From Actinophytocola sp. (GTDB lineage: Bacteria; Actinomycetota; Actinomycetes; Mycobacteriales; Pseudonocardiaceae), in NCBI GenBank assembly GCA_009377475.1, contig WHTY01000013.1:1-64000 (forward strand): 64,000 bases of DNA. Direction: 5' to 3'. The translations under genes were made by a program, and so were the position numbers. The first letter of the stretch is position 1, and each line of letters starts with the position of its first letter. Positions 8,954 to 19,235 of this stretch are shown here, one piece after another. The notes under the pieces are model-generated. The model was not told the DNA's origin. It saw only the letters and a program-made list of their open reading frames with translations, and ran no database searches.

Positions 8954-10684
8954 TCAGCCGATGTCGAAGGTGGGCACGACCCGCTCGAACAGCGCCGTCC
9001 TGCCGCGCGACTCCTGCTCGGTCGGCACCGTCACCCGCACCACCCAGAGGCTGTTACCCGACCGGCTCAGGCGGGTGTAGGTCGTGCGACCCATGACATT
9101 CGTCGTCGGCTCGCGGGTGAGGCTCGTCGGCGCGGACTGCTCCGGCGACGTCTGCGTCTCGATCGTGCGGTAGGTGACGTCGACCGGCCCGTCCAGCGTG
9201 GTGCCCTCGGCGCGGTCGAGGAGCACGAAGCCGTCCGCAGGCCAGAACGACCGTAGCCCGTTCAGGTAGCCCGCTGCGTCGTTGCCGGGGAAGTACTCGG
9301 GGAAGCGCTCGACCCCGACCATCAGGTGGCCGCTGGGGGAGACCCACTGCACCAACGTGCTCGCGGGCAGCGTCCCTGCCGGTTGCTGGGTGACGAACTT
9401 GGTCCAGCCAGCCGGGGCGTCGATCTGGAACCGGCCCTCGGTGTCGCCGTTGAGGAAGGTGGCGTCGCCGCGCTGCGTGACGAGCGGCCCGATCGCCGAC
9501 GAGTCGCCAGCGAGGTGTTCCTGGCTGGACGCGGGCAGCACGCTCACCCCGGCGAGCGCGCGCGTCAGCGCGAACCCGCCCGCGCCAGCGAGGAGGAACG
9601 CGACCACGGTGAGTGCGGCGAACAGGGCAACGGGCACCGGTCGCCGGGTGGTGCCGGACGCCATGAACGGCAGCGGCCCTGGGTCGGCGGCCAGCGGCGC
9701 GGTGCCGCCGGTCGACGTCGACTCGCGCGCCTCGTCGTCCTGCTCGGGTGCCGCGTCGGGCACGCGATCGGGCTTCACCGCGTCGCTGTCGAACAGCGCA
9801 GGGTCGAACAGCGGCCTCCCCGGCTGCGGACGCAGGTCGAACAGGGTGTCGCGCACGGTCGTCAGGTCCGGCCGTTTGGCGGGGTCCTTCGACATCAGGC
9901 CGCTGATCAACGCCGCAAGCGGGCCGGGAGACGGCTGCGGCACCTCGCCGTGCACGACGGCGGACGCCGTGGCGAGCGGGTCGCCGTCTGCGTCGTACGG
10001 CGGCTCGCCATCCAGCGCGGTGAACAACGTCGCGCCGAGCCCCCACAGATCGGCGGCGGGACTGACCTTCTTGCCAGAGGCGAGTTCCGGCGCCATGTAC
10101 GCGGGGGAGCCGAGCATCAACCCGGACTTCGTCAGCGTCATGTCGGAGACGTTGCGGGCGATGCCGAAGTCGGTGAGCTTGATCCGGCCGTCCCGCGAGA
10201 CAAGGACGTTGCCCGGCTTCACGTCCCGGTGCGTGATGCCAGCGGCGTGCGCGGCCTCCAGCGCTGCGGCCACCGCGTCCCCCACCTCGGCCGCTTGCGC
10301 CAGGCTGAGCGGCCCGCCCTCGGCGATCAGCCCTGCCAGGCTGCGCGCGGTCAGCAACTCCATCACGACGAACGGCTCGCCGTCCTCGCGGACGACGTCG
10401 TACAGCGTGATCACGTTCGGGTGAGAAAGCGACGCGATCGCGCGCGCCTCCCGCAACGCCCGTTCCCGCTGCTCCTCGGCCTGCGCGGCAGGGAAACCCG
10501 GCGGCAGCTTGATGCCCTTCACCGCGACCGGTCGGTGCAGGAACTCGTCGTAGCCCGCCCACACCGTGCCCATCGACCCGGCGCCAAGCTCAGCGCGCAG
10601 CCGGTACCTGCCAGCGACAAGACGGCCCTGTTCACTGGCCTGGCTCTCGGCCTCGTCTCCTGGTTGGCTTCCTCCGGCTGCCAC
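8954..10684 (-). CDS. Membrane Ser/Thr protein kinase (PknB-type, non-PASTA)
   Basis: Hanks-type kinase elements are in order. With a start at the GTG at 10684, they are the glycine loop GAGSMGTVW (35-42), the VAVKG lysine (Lys56), the catalytic HRDVKPGNV (152-160), DFG (172-174), an activation loop with TLTKSG, and the APE-type PAYMAPE. A linker rich in Asp, Glu and Pro leads to one transmembrane helix (about 345-370). An extracytoplasmic domain of about 200 residues follows, without PASTA repeats, containing WVSPSGHLMVGVERFPEYF and ending VVPTFDIG. The frame is open to 10744, but codon bias there is poor and no good Shine-Dalgarno sequence is visible, so the start is uncertain. It is transcribed divergently from mutA; the signal sensed is unknown. 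Confidence 0.88.
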   Translation of the reverse strand: MAAGGSQPGDEAESQASEQGRLVAGRYRLRAELGAGSMGTVWAGYDEFLHRPVAVKGIKLPPGFPAAQAEEQRERALREARAIASLSHPNVITLYDVVREDGEPFVVMELLTARSLAGLIAEGGPLSLAQAAEVGDAVAAALEAAHAAGITHRDVKPGNVLVSRDGRIKLTDFGIARNVSDMTLTKSGLMLGSPAYMAPELASGKKVSPAADLWGLGATLFTALDGEPPYDADGDPLATASAVVHGEVPQPSPGPLAALISGLMSKDPAKRPDLTTVRDTLFDLRPQPGRPLFDPALFDSDAVKPDRVPDAAPEQDDEARESTSTGGTAPLAADPGPLPFMASGTTRRPVPVALFAALTVVAFLLAGAGGFALTRALAGVSVLPASSQEHLAGDSSAIGPLVTQRGDATFLNGDTEGRFQIDAPAGWTKFVTQQPAGTLPASTLVQWVSPSGHLMVGVERFPEYFPGNDAAGYLNGLRSFWPADGFVLLDRAEGTTLDGPVDVTYRTIETQTSPEQSAPTSLTREPTTNVMGRTTYTRLSRSGNSLWVVRVTVPTEQESRGRTALFERVVPTFDIG

Positions 10685-10803
10685 GACGCCATTCTCACCG
10701 ACGCCGTGCCGCGCGGCATTCCGGCACGGACGGTCACGCCCCACGAACGGCGGCGACCAACTTCACATGATCGACCTCGCGCCACCCCTTAGCATGGCTA
10801 GGT

Positions 10804-12684
10804 ATGACAGAGGTGTCCCAGCCAGAGCGGCTCACGCTCGCCGCGGACTTCGACGACGCGACCCTGAGCCAGTGGCGGGATCGGGTCGCGGGCGTCCTCC
10901 GCAAGACCGGCGCGCTCGGAGCCGACGACGTGCCAGCGCCAGAACGTCTGCTCGCCAGCACCACGTACGACGGGATCGAGCTCCGCCCGCTCTACACCGC
11001 TGACGACGTCGCCGACCTGCCGTCGGCTGGCTATCCAGGCCTCGCGCCGTTCACGCGCGGCAACCGCCCGGAGGGCGCGGTCGCCACCGGATGGGACACC
11101 AGGGTGCGCCACGCCGGTCCCGACGTCGCCGCCACCGCAGACGCCGTGGTCACCGACCTGGAGAACGGCGCGAACTCGGTCTGGCTGCGCCTCGGCGGGA
11201 ACGCGCTCCCGGTGGACGCGCTGTCCGACGTCCTCGGCGGGGTGTACGCCGACCTCGCGCCGGTCGTGCTGGACGCGGGCGCGGAGTACGCGGCGGCCGC
11301 CGACGCGCTGCTCGACGTCTTCGCCGCCAAGTCCATCGCGCCAAGCGAGGCCATCGGCACCCTCGGCGCGGACCCCATCGGCCTGCACGCCCAGACCGGC
11401 GAGCAGCAGGACGTCGACGCCGCCGCCGCGTTGGCCGCGCGGGTCAACGGCAGCCACCCGAAGCTGCGCACGATGGTCGTCGACGCGCTGCCCTACCACG
11501 ACGCGGGCGGCTCGGACGCGCAGGAACTCGCCGCGTCCATCGCGACCGGCGTCGCCTACCTGCGAGCGCTGACAGCGCAGGGTCTGAGCGTCGCCGACGC
11601 CGCAGCGCAGCTCGAGTTCCGTTACGCCGCGACCGCCGAGCAGTTCCTGACCATCGCGAAGCTGCGTGCCGCGCGGCGGTTGTGGGCGCGGGTGTGTGAG
11701 GCGTCCGGCGTGAGTGACGCGCACGCGGCGCAGCGGCAGCACGTCGTGACGTCGTCGGCGATGCTCAGCGTCCGCGATCCGTGGGTGAACATGCTGCGCG
11801 GCACGCTCGCGTGCTTCGGCGCGGCGGCCGGTGGCGCGGACGCCATCACGGTGCAGCCGTTTGACGCCGCGATCGGCCAGTCCGACGCGTTCGCCCGCCG
11901 CATCGCCCGCAACACCAGCTCCATCCTGGCGTCGGAGTCGAAGATCGCGGGCGTGATCGACCCGTCAGGCGGCTCCTGGTACGTCGAGACGCTGACCGAC
12001 GAGCTGGCGCGCACCGCGTGGCGCGAGTTTCAGGCCATCGAGGCGGCGGGCGGCATCGACGCCGAGCTGGCAGCCGGTGGCATCGAGGACCGGCTCGAAG
12101 CGACGTGGCACGCCCGCGAGGCCCGGCTCGCCACCCGCAAGGACCCGCTCACCGGCGTCAGCGAGTTCCCGCAGCTCGACGAGGAAGCGCTGCGACGCGC
12201 CCAGCTGCCACCGGGCGACCGCACCGGCGGGCTTCCGCGCGTGCGCTACCCGGAGGCGTACGAACGGCTGCGCGCCCGCGCCGACGCCCACGTCGCGGAG
12301 ACCGGCGCGCGCCCCAAGGTGTTCCTCGCGACGCTCGGCCCGGTCGCCGCGCACACCGCGAGGGCGACGTTCGCGGCGAACCTGTTCGCGGCGGGCGGCA
12401 TCGAGCCGGTCAACGCCGGCGCCACCGACACCGTCGCCGACGTGCTGGCCGCGTTCGTCGGCAGCCACACCACGGTCGCCTGCCTGTGCGGCACCGACAT
12501 GGCCTACGCCGAGCAGGCCGACGAGGTCGCCGCCGCGCTGCGCAAGGCGGGCGCGAAGGCGGTGCTGCTGGCAGGCAAGCCGACCGACGCCTACGACGGC
12601 ATCACCGGGTTCGTCCACAAAGGCTGCGACGTGCTCGACCTACTGGCAACGACGCTGGACACGCTGGGAGTGAGCGACTCATGA
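10804..12684 (+). CDS. mutA: Methylmalonyl-CoA mutase small subunit
   Basis: The 626-residue protein is the non-catalytic beta subunit of the adenosylcobalamin-dependent mutase that interconverts methylmalonyl-CoA and succinyl-CoA. It keeps the barrel scaffold of the family ([64 protein letters not shown]). It lacks the cobalamin-binding DxHxxG motif that the large subunit has, as expected for MutA. The stop overlaps the mutB start (ATGA, 12681-12684), giving fixed stoichiometry through coupled translation. mutB and meaB follow in the same operon. Confidence 0.95.
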   Translation: MTEVSQPERLTLAADFDDATLSQWRDRVAGVLRKTGALGADDVPAPERLLASTTYDGIELRPLYTADDVADLPSAGYPGLAPFTRGNRPEGAVATGWDTRVRHAGPDVAATADAVVTDLENGANSVWLRLGGNALPVDALSDVLGGVYADLAPVVLDAGAEYAAAADALLDVFAAKSIAPSEAIGTLGADPIGLHAQTGEQQDVDAAAALAARVNGSHPKLRTMVVDALPYHDAGGSDAQELAASIATGVAYLRALTAQGLSVADAAAQLEFRYAATAEQFLTIAKLRAARRLWARVCEASGVSDAHAAQRQHVVTSSAMLSVRDPWVNMLRGTLACFGAAAGGADAITVQPFDAAIGQSDAFARRIARNTSSILASESKIAGVIDPSGGSWYVETLTDELARTAWREFQAIEAAGGIDAELAAGGIEDRLEATWHAREARLATRKDPLTGVSEFPQLDEEALRRAQLPPGDRTGGLPRVRYPEAYERLRARADAHVAETGARPKVFLATLGPVAAHTARATFAANLFAAGGIEPVNAGATDTVADVLAAFVGSHTTVACLCGTDMAYAEQADEVAAALRKAGAKAVLLAGKPTDAYDGITGFVHKGCDVLDLLATTLDTLGVSDS

Positions 12685-14939
12685 GTATCCCTGACTTCAC
12701 CGGTGTCGACCTCGGCACGCCGCGCGCAGCCGACAAGGCGGAGTGGGCCGCCGCGCTGCAGGCCAGCACGGGCAAGGGTACGGACGCGCTGGAGTGGGAG
12801 ACGCCGGAAGGCATCGGCATCAAGCCGCTCTATGACGCCGACGACGTGTCCGAACTGGACTTCCTGAACACGTACCCGGGCATCGCGCCGTTCCTGCGCG
12901 GGCCGTACCCGACGATGTACGTCAACCAGCCGTGGACCATCCGGCAGTACGCCGGGTTCTCCACGGCGGCGGCGTCCAACGCCTTCTACCGCCGCAACCT
13001 CGCGGCGGGGCAGAAAGGGCTGTCGGTCGCGTTCGACCTCGCCACCCATCGGGGTTACGACTCCGACCACCCGCGCGTGTCCGGCGACGTCGGCATGGCG
13101 GGCGTGGCGATCGACTCCATCTACGACATGCGGCAGCTGTTCGACGGCATCCCGCTCGACAAGATGTCGGTGTCGATGACCATGAACGGCGCTGTGCTGC
13201 CGGTGATGGCGCTCTACGTCGTCGCCGCGGAGGAGCAGGGCGTCAAGCCGGAACAGCTCGCCGGGACCATCCAGAACGACATCCTCAAGGAGTTCATGGT
13301 CCGCAACACCTACATCTACCCGCCGCAGCCGTCGATGCGGATCATCTCGGACATCTTCGCGTACACGTCGCAGCGGATGCCGAAGTTCAACTCGATCTCG
13401 ATCTCCGGCTACCACATGCAGGAGGCCGGGGCGACCGCCGACCTCGAGCTGGCCTACACCCTGGCGGACGGCGTCGAGTACATCCGCGCCGGGCTGGACG
13501 CCGGGCTAGAGATCGACGCGTTCGCGCCGAGGTTGTCGTTCTTCTGGGCGATCGGGATGAACTTCTTCACCGAGGTCGCCAAGATGCGCGCCGCGCGGCT
13601 GCTGTGGGCGAAGCTGCTGAAGCAGTTCGAGCCGCGCAACGAGAAGTCGTTGTCGCTGCGTACCCACTGCCAGACGTCCGGCTGGTCGCTGACCGCGCAA
13701 GACGTCTACAACAACGTCGTGCGCACCTGCGTCGAGGCGATGGCTGCGACCCAGGGCCACACGCAGTCCCTGCACACCAACGCGCTCGACGAGGCGCTGG
13801 CGCTGCCGACCGACTTCTCCGCGCGCATCGCCCGCAACACCCAGCTGCTGTTGCAGCAGGAGTCCGGCACCACGAACGTGATCGACCCGTGGGGCGGCTC
13901 GGCGTTCGTGGAAAAACTGACGTACGACCTGGCGCGCAAGGCGTGGGCGCACATCAGCGAGGTCGAGTCGGCGGGCGGCATGGCCCGCGCGATCGACGCC
14001 GGTATCCCGAAGCTGCGCATCGAGGAAGCCGCCGCGCGCACGCAGGCGCGCATCGACTCCGGGCGGCAGCCGGTCGTCGGCGTCAACACCTACCGCGTCG
14101 CCGAGGACGAGCAGGTCGACGTGCGGCAGGTGGACAACGCCGAGGTGCGCGCCGAGCAGCTGGACAAGCTCGCCCGGCTGCGTGAGGAACGCGACAAGCA
14201 CTCCGTTGAGTCGGCGCTGCGGGCGCTCACCGTTGGTGCTGAAGGTAACGGCAATCTGCTTGAGCTGGCGATCGACGCCGCCCGCGCGAAGGCGACCGTC
14301 GGGGAGATCTCGGACGCGCTGGAGAAGGTGTGGGGCCGCCACGCGGGCCAGATTCGTACCATCTCTGGTGTGTACCGCCATGAGGTCGGCCAGTCGCCCG
14401 CCGTGGAGACCGCGCGCGAGAAGGTCGACGCCTTCGCCGATGAGGAGGGGCGTCGTCCGCGCATCCTGGTGGCCAAGATGGGGCAGGACGGCCACGACCG
14501 AGGCCAGAAGGTGATCGCGACGGCGTTCGCCGACATCGGCTTCGACGTCGACGTCGGCCCGCTGTTCTCCACTCCCGCCGAGGTGGCGCGGCAGGCCGTC
14601 GAGGCGGACGTGCACGTCATCGGCGTGTCGTCGCTCGCGGCGGGGCATCTGACGCTGGTGCCTGCGCTGCGCGCCGAGCTGGCGGAGTTGGACCGTTCGG
14701 ACATCATGGTCGTCGTCGGCGGGGTCATCCCGCCGCAGGACTTCGATGCGCTGCGCGAGGCCGGTGCCGCCGCGATCTTCCCGCCGGGCACGGTCATCGC
14801 GGAGGCGGCGGTCGACCTGCTCGACCAGCTCGTCGCCGTCCATTCGGGCCACTCCGACGGCTCCCACTCCGACGGCCCCGGTGCCTCTCCCGCCCACCGC
14901 CCCGGTGCCTCTCCCACCCACCACCCCCACGGCTCCTGA
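12681..14939 (+). CDS. mutB: Methylmalonyl-CoA mutase large (catalytic) subunit
   Basis: This 752-residue catalytic subunit has the substrate barrel ([76 protein letters not shown]). The C-terminal B12-binding domain (MGQDGHDRG) contains the axial His605. The ATG at 12681 overlaps the mutA stop and is much better than any earlier start. The extreme C-terminus carries an unusual low-complexity His/Ser/Pro/Gly tail encoded by short tandem repeats (14851-14923). The TGA at 14937-14939 overlaps the meaB ATG by one base. The enzyme feeds propionate, odd-chain and branched-chain carbon into the TCA cycle, or supplies methylmalonyl units. Confidence 0.97.
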   Translation: MSIPDFTGVDLGTPRAADKAEWAAALQASTGKGTDALEWETPEGIGIKPLYDADDVSELDFLNTYPGIAPFLRGPYPTMYVNQPWTIRQYAGFSTAAASNAFYRRNLAAGQKGLSVAFDLATHRGYDSDHPRVSGDVGMAGVAIDSIYDMRQLFDGIPLDKMSVSMTMNGAVLPVMALYVVAAEEQGVKPEQLAGTIQNDILKEFMVRNTYIYPPQPSMRIISDIFAYTSQRMPKFNSISISGYHMQEAGATADLELAYTLADGVEYIRAGLDAGLEIDAFAPRLSFFWAIGMNFFTEVAKMRAARLLWAKLLKQFEPRNEKSLSLRTHCQTSGWSLTAQDVYNNVVRTCVEAMAATQGHTQSLHTNALDEALALPTDFSARIARNTQLLLQQESGTTNVIDPWGGSAFVEKLTYDLARKAWAHISEVESAGGMARAIDAGIPKLRIEEAAARTQARIDSGRQPVVGVNTYRVAEDEQVDVRQVDNAEVRAEQLDKLARLREERDKHSVESALRALTVGAEGNGNLLELAIDAARAKATVGEISDALEKVWGRHAGQIRTISGVYRHEVGQSPAVETAREKVDAFADEEGRRPRILVAKMGQDGHDRGQKVIATAFADIGFDVDVGPLFSTPAEVARQAVEADVHVIGVSSLAAGHLTLVPALRAELAELDRSDIMVVVGGVIPPQDFDALREAGAAAIFPPGTVIAEAAVDLLDQLVAVHSGHSDGSHSDGPGASPAHRPGASPTHHPHGS

Positions 14940-15925
14940 TGCCGCCACGCACCATCGACGTCGCCGCCTACGCCAAGGGTGTGCTCGACGGTGACCGGGG
15001 AGCGCTGTCGCGGGCGATCACCCTGGTCGAGTCGGCGCGCGCGGACCACCGGGAGCAGGCGCAGCGGCTCTTGGTCGAGCTGCTGCCGCAGTCCGGTAGC
15101 GCGGCGCGGGTGGGCATCACCGGGGTGCCAGGTGTCGGCAAGTCGACGTTCATCGAGTCGCTGGGCACCACGCTGACCTCGCAGGGACATCGGGTCGCGG
15201 TGCTCGCCGTCGACCCGTCGTCCACCCGATCGGGTGGCAGCATCCTCGGCGACAAGACGCGGATGGCGAAGCTGGCCACTGACCCGAACGCGTTTATCCG
15301 CCCGTCACCCACATCGGGCACCTTGGGCGGCGTCGCGCGCGCCACCCGCGAGACCATCGTGCTGATGGAAGCCGCTGGCTACGACGTCGTGCTGGTGGAG
15401 ACGGTCGGCGTCGGACAGTCCGAGGTCACCGTGGCGAACATGGTCGACTGCTTCCTGTTCCTGACGCTCGCCCGAACCGGTGACCAGCTCCAGGGCATCA
15501 AGAAAGGCGTGCTCGAGCTGGCCGACGTCATCGCGGTCAACAAGGCCGACGGCGAGCACGAGCGCGAGGCGCGCAAGGCCGCGCGGGAGCTGTCCGGCGC
15601 GCTGCGGCTGCTGTACGGGCCGGACGCGAGCTGGACCCCACCCGTGCTGACCTGCAGCGGAATGACCGGCGCGGGGCTCGACACGGTGTGGCAGCAGATC
15701 GGCAAGCACCGCGACGCCATGGCCGCGTCCGGCGAGCTGGCCGCGAAACGCAGCAGGCAGCAGGTCGACTGGATGTGGTCGATGGTGCGGGAGCAGTTGC
15801 TGTATCGGCTGGCACAGCATGCCGGTGTACGCGCCGTAGTCGGCGAGGTCGAGGGATTGGTGCGCGAGGGTGAGATCACTCCGACACTCGCGGCGCAACG
15901 CATACTTGACGCCTTCGGCGAGTAG
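14939..15925 (+). CDS. meaB: MeaB G-protein chaperone of methylmalonyl-CoA mutase
   Basis: The 328-residue GTPase protects and reloads cobalamin in methylmalonyl-CoA mutase. The P-loop GVPGVGKST is at residues 62-70, followed by AVDPSSTRSGGSILGDKTRM, PSPTSGTLGGVA, ETVGVGQSE and the base-specificity NKADG. The C-terminal dimerisation arm contains QQVDWMWSMV. It starts one base before the mutB stop ends (TGATG), so mutA-mutB-meaB form a tightly coupled operon. The alternative names ArgK and LAO/AO transport ATPase are historical misannotations of this family. Confidence 0.95.
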   Translation: MPPRTIDVAAYAKGVLDGDRGALSRAITLVESARADHREQAQRLLVELLPQSGSAARVGITGVPGVGKSTFIESLGTTLTSQGHRVAVLAVDPSSTRSGGSILGDKTRMAKLATDPNAFIRPSPTSGTLGGVARATRETIVLMEAAGYDVVLVETVGVGQSEVTVANMVDCFLFLTLARTGDQLQGIKKGVLELADVIAVNKADGEHEREARKAARELSGALRLLYGPDASWTPPVLTCSGMTGAGLDTVWQQIGKHRDAMAASGELAAKRSRQQVDWMWSMVREQLLYRLAQHAGVRAVVGEVEGLVREGEITPTLAAQRILDAFGE

Positions 15926-15962
15926 CCTGGTCATCTTGCGTGCTGGGATGGTGAGTGAGGCG

Positions 15963-16352
15963 ATGACGAAGTTGCGTGGTGTCGCGCTGACCTTGGTATT
16001 CGGCGGGATCACCGCCGCGCTGGTGCCCGCGTTCGGGCTCGCGGGCGCGCCCGAGGTGCCGGTCGTCGGGCAGCCGGTCGCCGCCGTCGCGACGACGACG
16101 GACACCACGGCCGCGTCCGACAAGGCGCAGGCAGAGAAGGCGAAGCAGGACGCCGAGCAGCAGGAGCCGGCCAAGACGGCCACCCCTACCACGCAGGGTA
16201 ATCAGAAACCGAACATCAACGAGCGTAAGAAGCAGGCCAACGACGAGCTGCGGCAGAACAAGCTGGTCGTGGGCGGCTCGGCCTTCGTGCTGTTGCTGAT
16301 CGTGATCGCGGGCCGCAGGGCGCGCTCGAAGCGGAAGCGCCCGGGCTCGTAA
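15963..16352 (+). CDS. Small secreted or membrane protein with charged linker
   Basis: From the ATG at 15963, which has GTGAGG just upstream, the 129-residue product has an N-terminal hydrophobic helix (about 6-30). A low-complexity Ala/Thr/Gln/Lys linker follows (DKAQAEKAKQDAEQQE). The product ends with a second transmembrane helix (VVGGSAFVLLLIVIAG) and an arginine/lysine-rich tail (RRARSKRKR), so both termini may be cytoplasmic or the leader may be cleaved. It begins 37 bases after meaB and could be the last gene of that operon. I do not recognise the family. An ATG at 15948 is an alternative start. Confidence 0.65.
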   Translation: MTKLRGVALTLVFGGITAALVPAFGLAGAPEVPVVGQPVAAVATTTDTTAASDKAQAEKAKQDAEQQEPAKTATPTTQGNQKPNINERKKQANDELRQNKLVVGGSAFVLLLIVIAGRRARSKRKRPGS

Positions 16353-16579
16353 CGCGCTCGCCCCCTATGGCACCTCCGGGGGACGCGGTTCGGTCGCTCA
16401 ATGAGTTCAGTCAAGCCGAACTGTGGGTAACCGCTTGCCGACGGAAGTCGACCGGCCGTCTCTTAGCGACCTACTCCGCTACTCTGAATGGGGAGTGGAG
16501 TGCAAGAATGATCACAAATGGCTATGAGTTGTTTTCCTCTCGCGATACCGGCTGTCACTGAGCGAGCCGGGGGTGCCGC

Positions 16580-17959
16580 ATGACGACGTCCCCGCACACG
16601 AGCTCCGGCGCGGAAACGCACGTGGTTCCGGCCAGCATCACGGGCAGCATCGCCGACAGTCGTCCGCTGCGGGCTGCGACGTCTGCTGTGACGGGCGACG
16701 GTGCCGCGCTGCACGCGATCTCGGATGCCGATCTCGACGGGCTGATCACCGCGGACGGCGTGACCATGTCGTCCGTGGCTGACATCGGCGCGGGACGCGG
16801 ACCGGAGTGGCTGGACCACTGGCTCGCGGCGAACTCTGCCGACCTGGTGGCGTGGCGCAGGCACGTCCACACCAACCCCGAGCTGGCCCGTCGCGAGTAC
16901 GGCACCACCGAGCTGGTGGTGCGGGTGCTGCGCCCGATCGGGCTCAAGCCGTGGGTGCTGCCGCACGGCACCGGCGTCGTCTGCGACATCGGCGATGGCG
17001 AGCGCTGCGTCGCGCTGCGCGCCGACATGGACGCGCTGCCGCTCACCGAGGCAACCGGGCTGCCGTTCGCCTCCGCTGTCGACGGCGTCGCGCACGCCTG
17101 CGGCCACGACGCGCACACCGCGATCTTGCTGGCCACGGCGTCCGCGCTGGTCGCGGCCCCTGCGCTGCCGGGCCGGGTGCGGCTGATCTTCCAGCCAGCC
17201 GAGGAAGTCATGCCCGGCGGCGCGCTCGATTCCATCGCGGCGAACGCGCTCGACGGCGTCGACCGGATTTTCGGCCTGCACTGCGACCCCCGGCTGCCCG
17301 TTGGCAAGATCGGCACCCGGATCGGGTCGATCACGTCGGCTGCTGACCTGGTCGAACTGAACCTGACATCGCCGGGCGGCCACACCTCTCGTCCGCACCT
17401 GACCGCCGACCTGGTGCACGCGCTCGGCAGCGTCATCACCGGGCTGCCCGCGCTGATCTCCCGCCGCGTCGATCCCCGGTCCGGCACGGTGCTGGTGTGG
17501 GGCGCGGTGCACGCGGGCGAGGCCGCGAACGCGGTGCCGGAGGACGGCACCCTGCTCGGCACGCTCCGCACGGCGGACATCAACGTCTGGCGTGAGCTGG
17601 AGCCGCTGGTCGGGGCGTCGATCGAGTCGCTGCTCGCGCCCACCGGCGTCGGGTACTCCCTGAACTACCGGCGTGGCGTGCCCCCGGTCGTCTGCGACGC
17701 CGAGAGCACCGGTTTCCTGCGCGACGCCGTCACGGCCGCGCTGGGGCAGGACGCCAACGCCGCCACGGAGCAGTCCTCTGGCGGCGAGGATTTCGGCTGG
17801 TATCTGGAGCACGTCGACGGCGCGTTCGCCCGGCTGGGCGTTTGGCCCGGCGAGGGTCCGCAGCGCGACCTGCACCAGGGCACCTTCGAGCTGGACGAGC
17901 GCGCCCTCCCGGTCGGCGTCCGGCTGCTGGTCCACACCGCCCTCGCCGCCCTCGGGTAG
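16580..17959 (+). CDS. M20-family amidohydrolase (hippurate hydrolase-like)
   Basis: The protein (459 residues) is a zinc amidohydrolase of the M20D type, which cleaves N-acyl amino acids or related amides. Motifs include WRRHVHTNPELARREY, ALRADMDALPL, the metal-binding HACGHDAHTA, IFQPAEEVMPGGA, the dimerisation-domain LTSPGGHTSRPHLTADLV and the late SSGGEDFGWYLE. The first 62 residues precede the usual family start (MSSVADIGAGRGPEW, ATG at 16766). However, they show full G/C third-position bias and a GGGGGTG stands just before 16580, so I keep the longer form. It is monocistronic. A 21-bp repeat array begins 13 bases after the stop. Confidence 0.85.
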   Translation: MTTSPHTSSGAETHVVPASITGSIADSRPLRAATSAVTGDGAALHAISDADLDGLITADGVTMSSVADIGAGRGPEWLDHWLAANSADLVAWRRHVHTNPELARREYGTTELVVRVLRPIGLKPWVLPHGTGVVCDIGDGERCVALRADMDALPLTEATGLPFASAVDGVAHACGHDAHTAILLATASALVAAPALPGRVRLIFQPAEEVMPGGALDSIAANALDGVDRIFGLHCDPRLPVGKIGTRIGSITSAADLVELNLTSPGGHTSRPHLTADLVHALGSVITGLPALISRRVDPRSGTVLVWGAVHAGEAANAVPEDGTLLGTLRTADINVWRELEPLVGASIESLLAPTGVGYSLNYRRGVPPVVCDAESTGFLRDAVTAALGQDANAATEQSSGGEDFGWYLEHVDGAFARLGVWPGEGPQRDLHQGTFELDERALPVGVRLLVHTALAALG

Positions 17960-17971
17960 AGCCCGCCCCGC

Positions 17972-18076
17972 CGTGTCCGACACTCACGCACGCGTGTCCG
18001 ACCTTCAGAACGTTGTGTCATGCACTCCAGACGTCGTGTTCGGCAGTCGGGACGCCGTGCTCGTCGTTCAGGCTGC
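17972..18076. repeat. 21-bp tandem repeat array (five units)
   Basis: Five degenerate units of exactly 21 bp follow the amidohydrolase stop. The core is GTGTCCGACNNTCNNNACG, decaying toward the right. The last unit overlaps the final codons of the DUF559-type gene (stop at 18068). The same unit in opposite orientation forms the array at 19067-19192, so the gene between is bracketed by inverted arrays. Confidence 0.85.
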
Positions 18077-18976
18077 GGCAACGACGTAACCACGTGATCG
18101 CATCGCCTCTATCACCGCGGTGATCAACCGGGACGGATCGCGTAGGTCATCGGCAGTGGCATGGATGACGATCCAGCCTCGGCGTCGTAGGTCGGCGTCC
18201 CGCGCCGCATCGCGGTCAGCGCGCTCGACGTGGGCCGAATAACCGTCGTACTCGACCGCGACGCGGAACTCTGGCCAGGCGAAGTCGAGCCGGTAGATCT
18301 CGTTGCCATCGATGTCGAGGACGCTGACCTGCTGTTCGGGGATCGGCAGTCCGCCGTCGACGAGGTCGAGCAACGTCCAGCTTTCAGCGGGCGACTCCGA
18401 GTCGCCGCGCGCCAGATCGAGCAGCCCGATCGCTCGCAGTGTGCCGCGACGATCGCGTCGTGCGTGAAGTCGCTCGGTGATGGCGGAACGCATCGCGTCG
18501 CGCTCACTTCGAGGAACGCTCGCCAGCACTTGGTCCGCGCAGGCGATCGACGTTCGGCGCGAACCGCGACACAGGACTTCGGCGAGCGCATGCGAGATGG
18601 TGACCGTGCGCAGCCGGGCAACATGCTCGGTCTCGAAGTCGACCAGGTGGCTGTAGTGGACAGCGACATCCTTGCGTGGGCGCAATGTGCGGGGATACGG
18701 CAGCAGGACGTGAATCGGGGCAGCGTCCGCAGCACTGATGCCCCGAAGTGCGAGCGCACTGTGGCTGCTCAACGAGGCGTTTGGCCCGGCCATGAGCAGC
18801 GCCGCAGCGGCACGGCAACGGAACTCGGTCGCGCGTCGCGGATCGACCAGCACGTCGCGGGAGTACACCTTCAACCGTCCGGCGCGGACGGCCGTGCGCA
18901 TGGCTTTCGGTCCGATTTCTTGGGCGAGCCCGACACGGGTGTGGGCTCCGTGCAGGCCTTCGGGTATGACGTTCAT
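18068..18976 (-). CDS. DUF559/endonuclease-like domain protein
   Basis: From the ATG at 18976 the product is 302 residues. The N-terminal half resembles AbiEi-like or transcriptional-regulator-like proteins common in actinobacteria (SRDVLVDPRRATEFRCRAAA, SSHSALALRGI, RTVTISHALAEVLC). The C-terminal third resembles DUF559, a Vsr/PD-(D/E)XK-related fold: LDFAWPEFRVAVEYDGYSAH with possible catalytic Asp and Glu, then DRDAARDADLRRRGWIVIHATADDL. Nuclease activity is therefore possible but unproven. Such genes are numerous and scattered in actinobacterial genomes. It lies alone between two inverted 21-bp repeat arrays and ends inside one of them; the longer frame to 19360 merely translates the second array. 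Confidence 0.75.
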   Translation of the reverse strand: MNVIPEGLHGAHTRVGLAQEIGPKAMRTAVRAGRLKVYSRDVLVDPRRATEFRCRAAAALLMAGPNASLSSHSALALRGISAADAAPIHVLLPYPRTLRPRKDVAVHYSHLVDFETEHVARLRTVTISHALAEVLCRGSRRTSIACADQVLASVPRSERDAMRSAITERLHARRDRRGTLRAIGLLDLARGDSESPAESWTLLDLVDGGLPIPEQQVSVLDIDGNEIYRLDFAWPEFRVAVEYDGYSAHVERADRDAARDADLRRRGWIVIHATADDLRDPSRLITAVIEAMRSRGYVVAAA

Positions 18977-19066
18977 TCCCGAAACTGTGGCCCTATGCGA
19001 GGGCCAGCGGAACCACGTCAGCAAGGCTGTGGACAAACCCGGAGCTGTGGACAGCTCGGCGAGTCC

Positions 19067-19192
19067 GCGAGTGTCGAATACAGCGTCGGGAATGCCTAAT
19101 ACGACGTCAGGAAGGGCAGACACGGCGTCGGGAGTGTCGGACACACGTGCATGAGTGTCGGACACAGCGTGCTGAACGTCGGACACGAATTC
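19067..19192. repeat. 21-bp tandem repeat array (six units, inverted relative to 17972-18076)
   Basis: Six units of exactly 21 bp share the core GTGTCGGACACNNCGTC; the middle two (19130-19171) are the best conserved. Read on the reverse strand they match the array at 17972-18076. The array sits between the start of the DUF559-type gene and the end of the gamma-glutamylcyclotransferase-like gene. In one frame it encodes a seven-residue VSDTxxx-like repeat, but there is no supporting start or ribosome-binding site. Confidence 0.87.
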
Positions 19193-19235
19193 ACCGGCGG
19201 GTGGTGCCGTTCGTACCCTGCGGGTGGACCAGACG

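Noticed and set aside
17972..19192. Possible CRISPR array
   Set aside because: The units are contiguous 21-bp degenerate repeats without spacers, and no cas genes are near.
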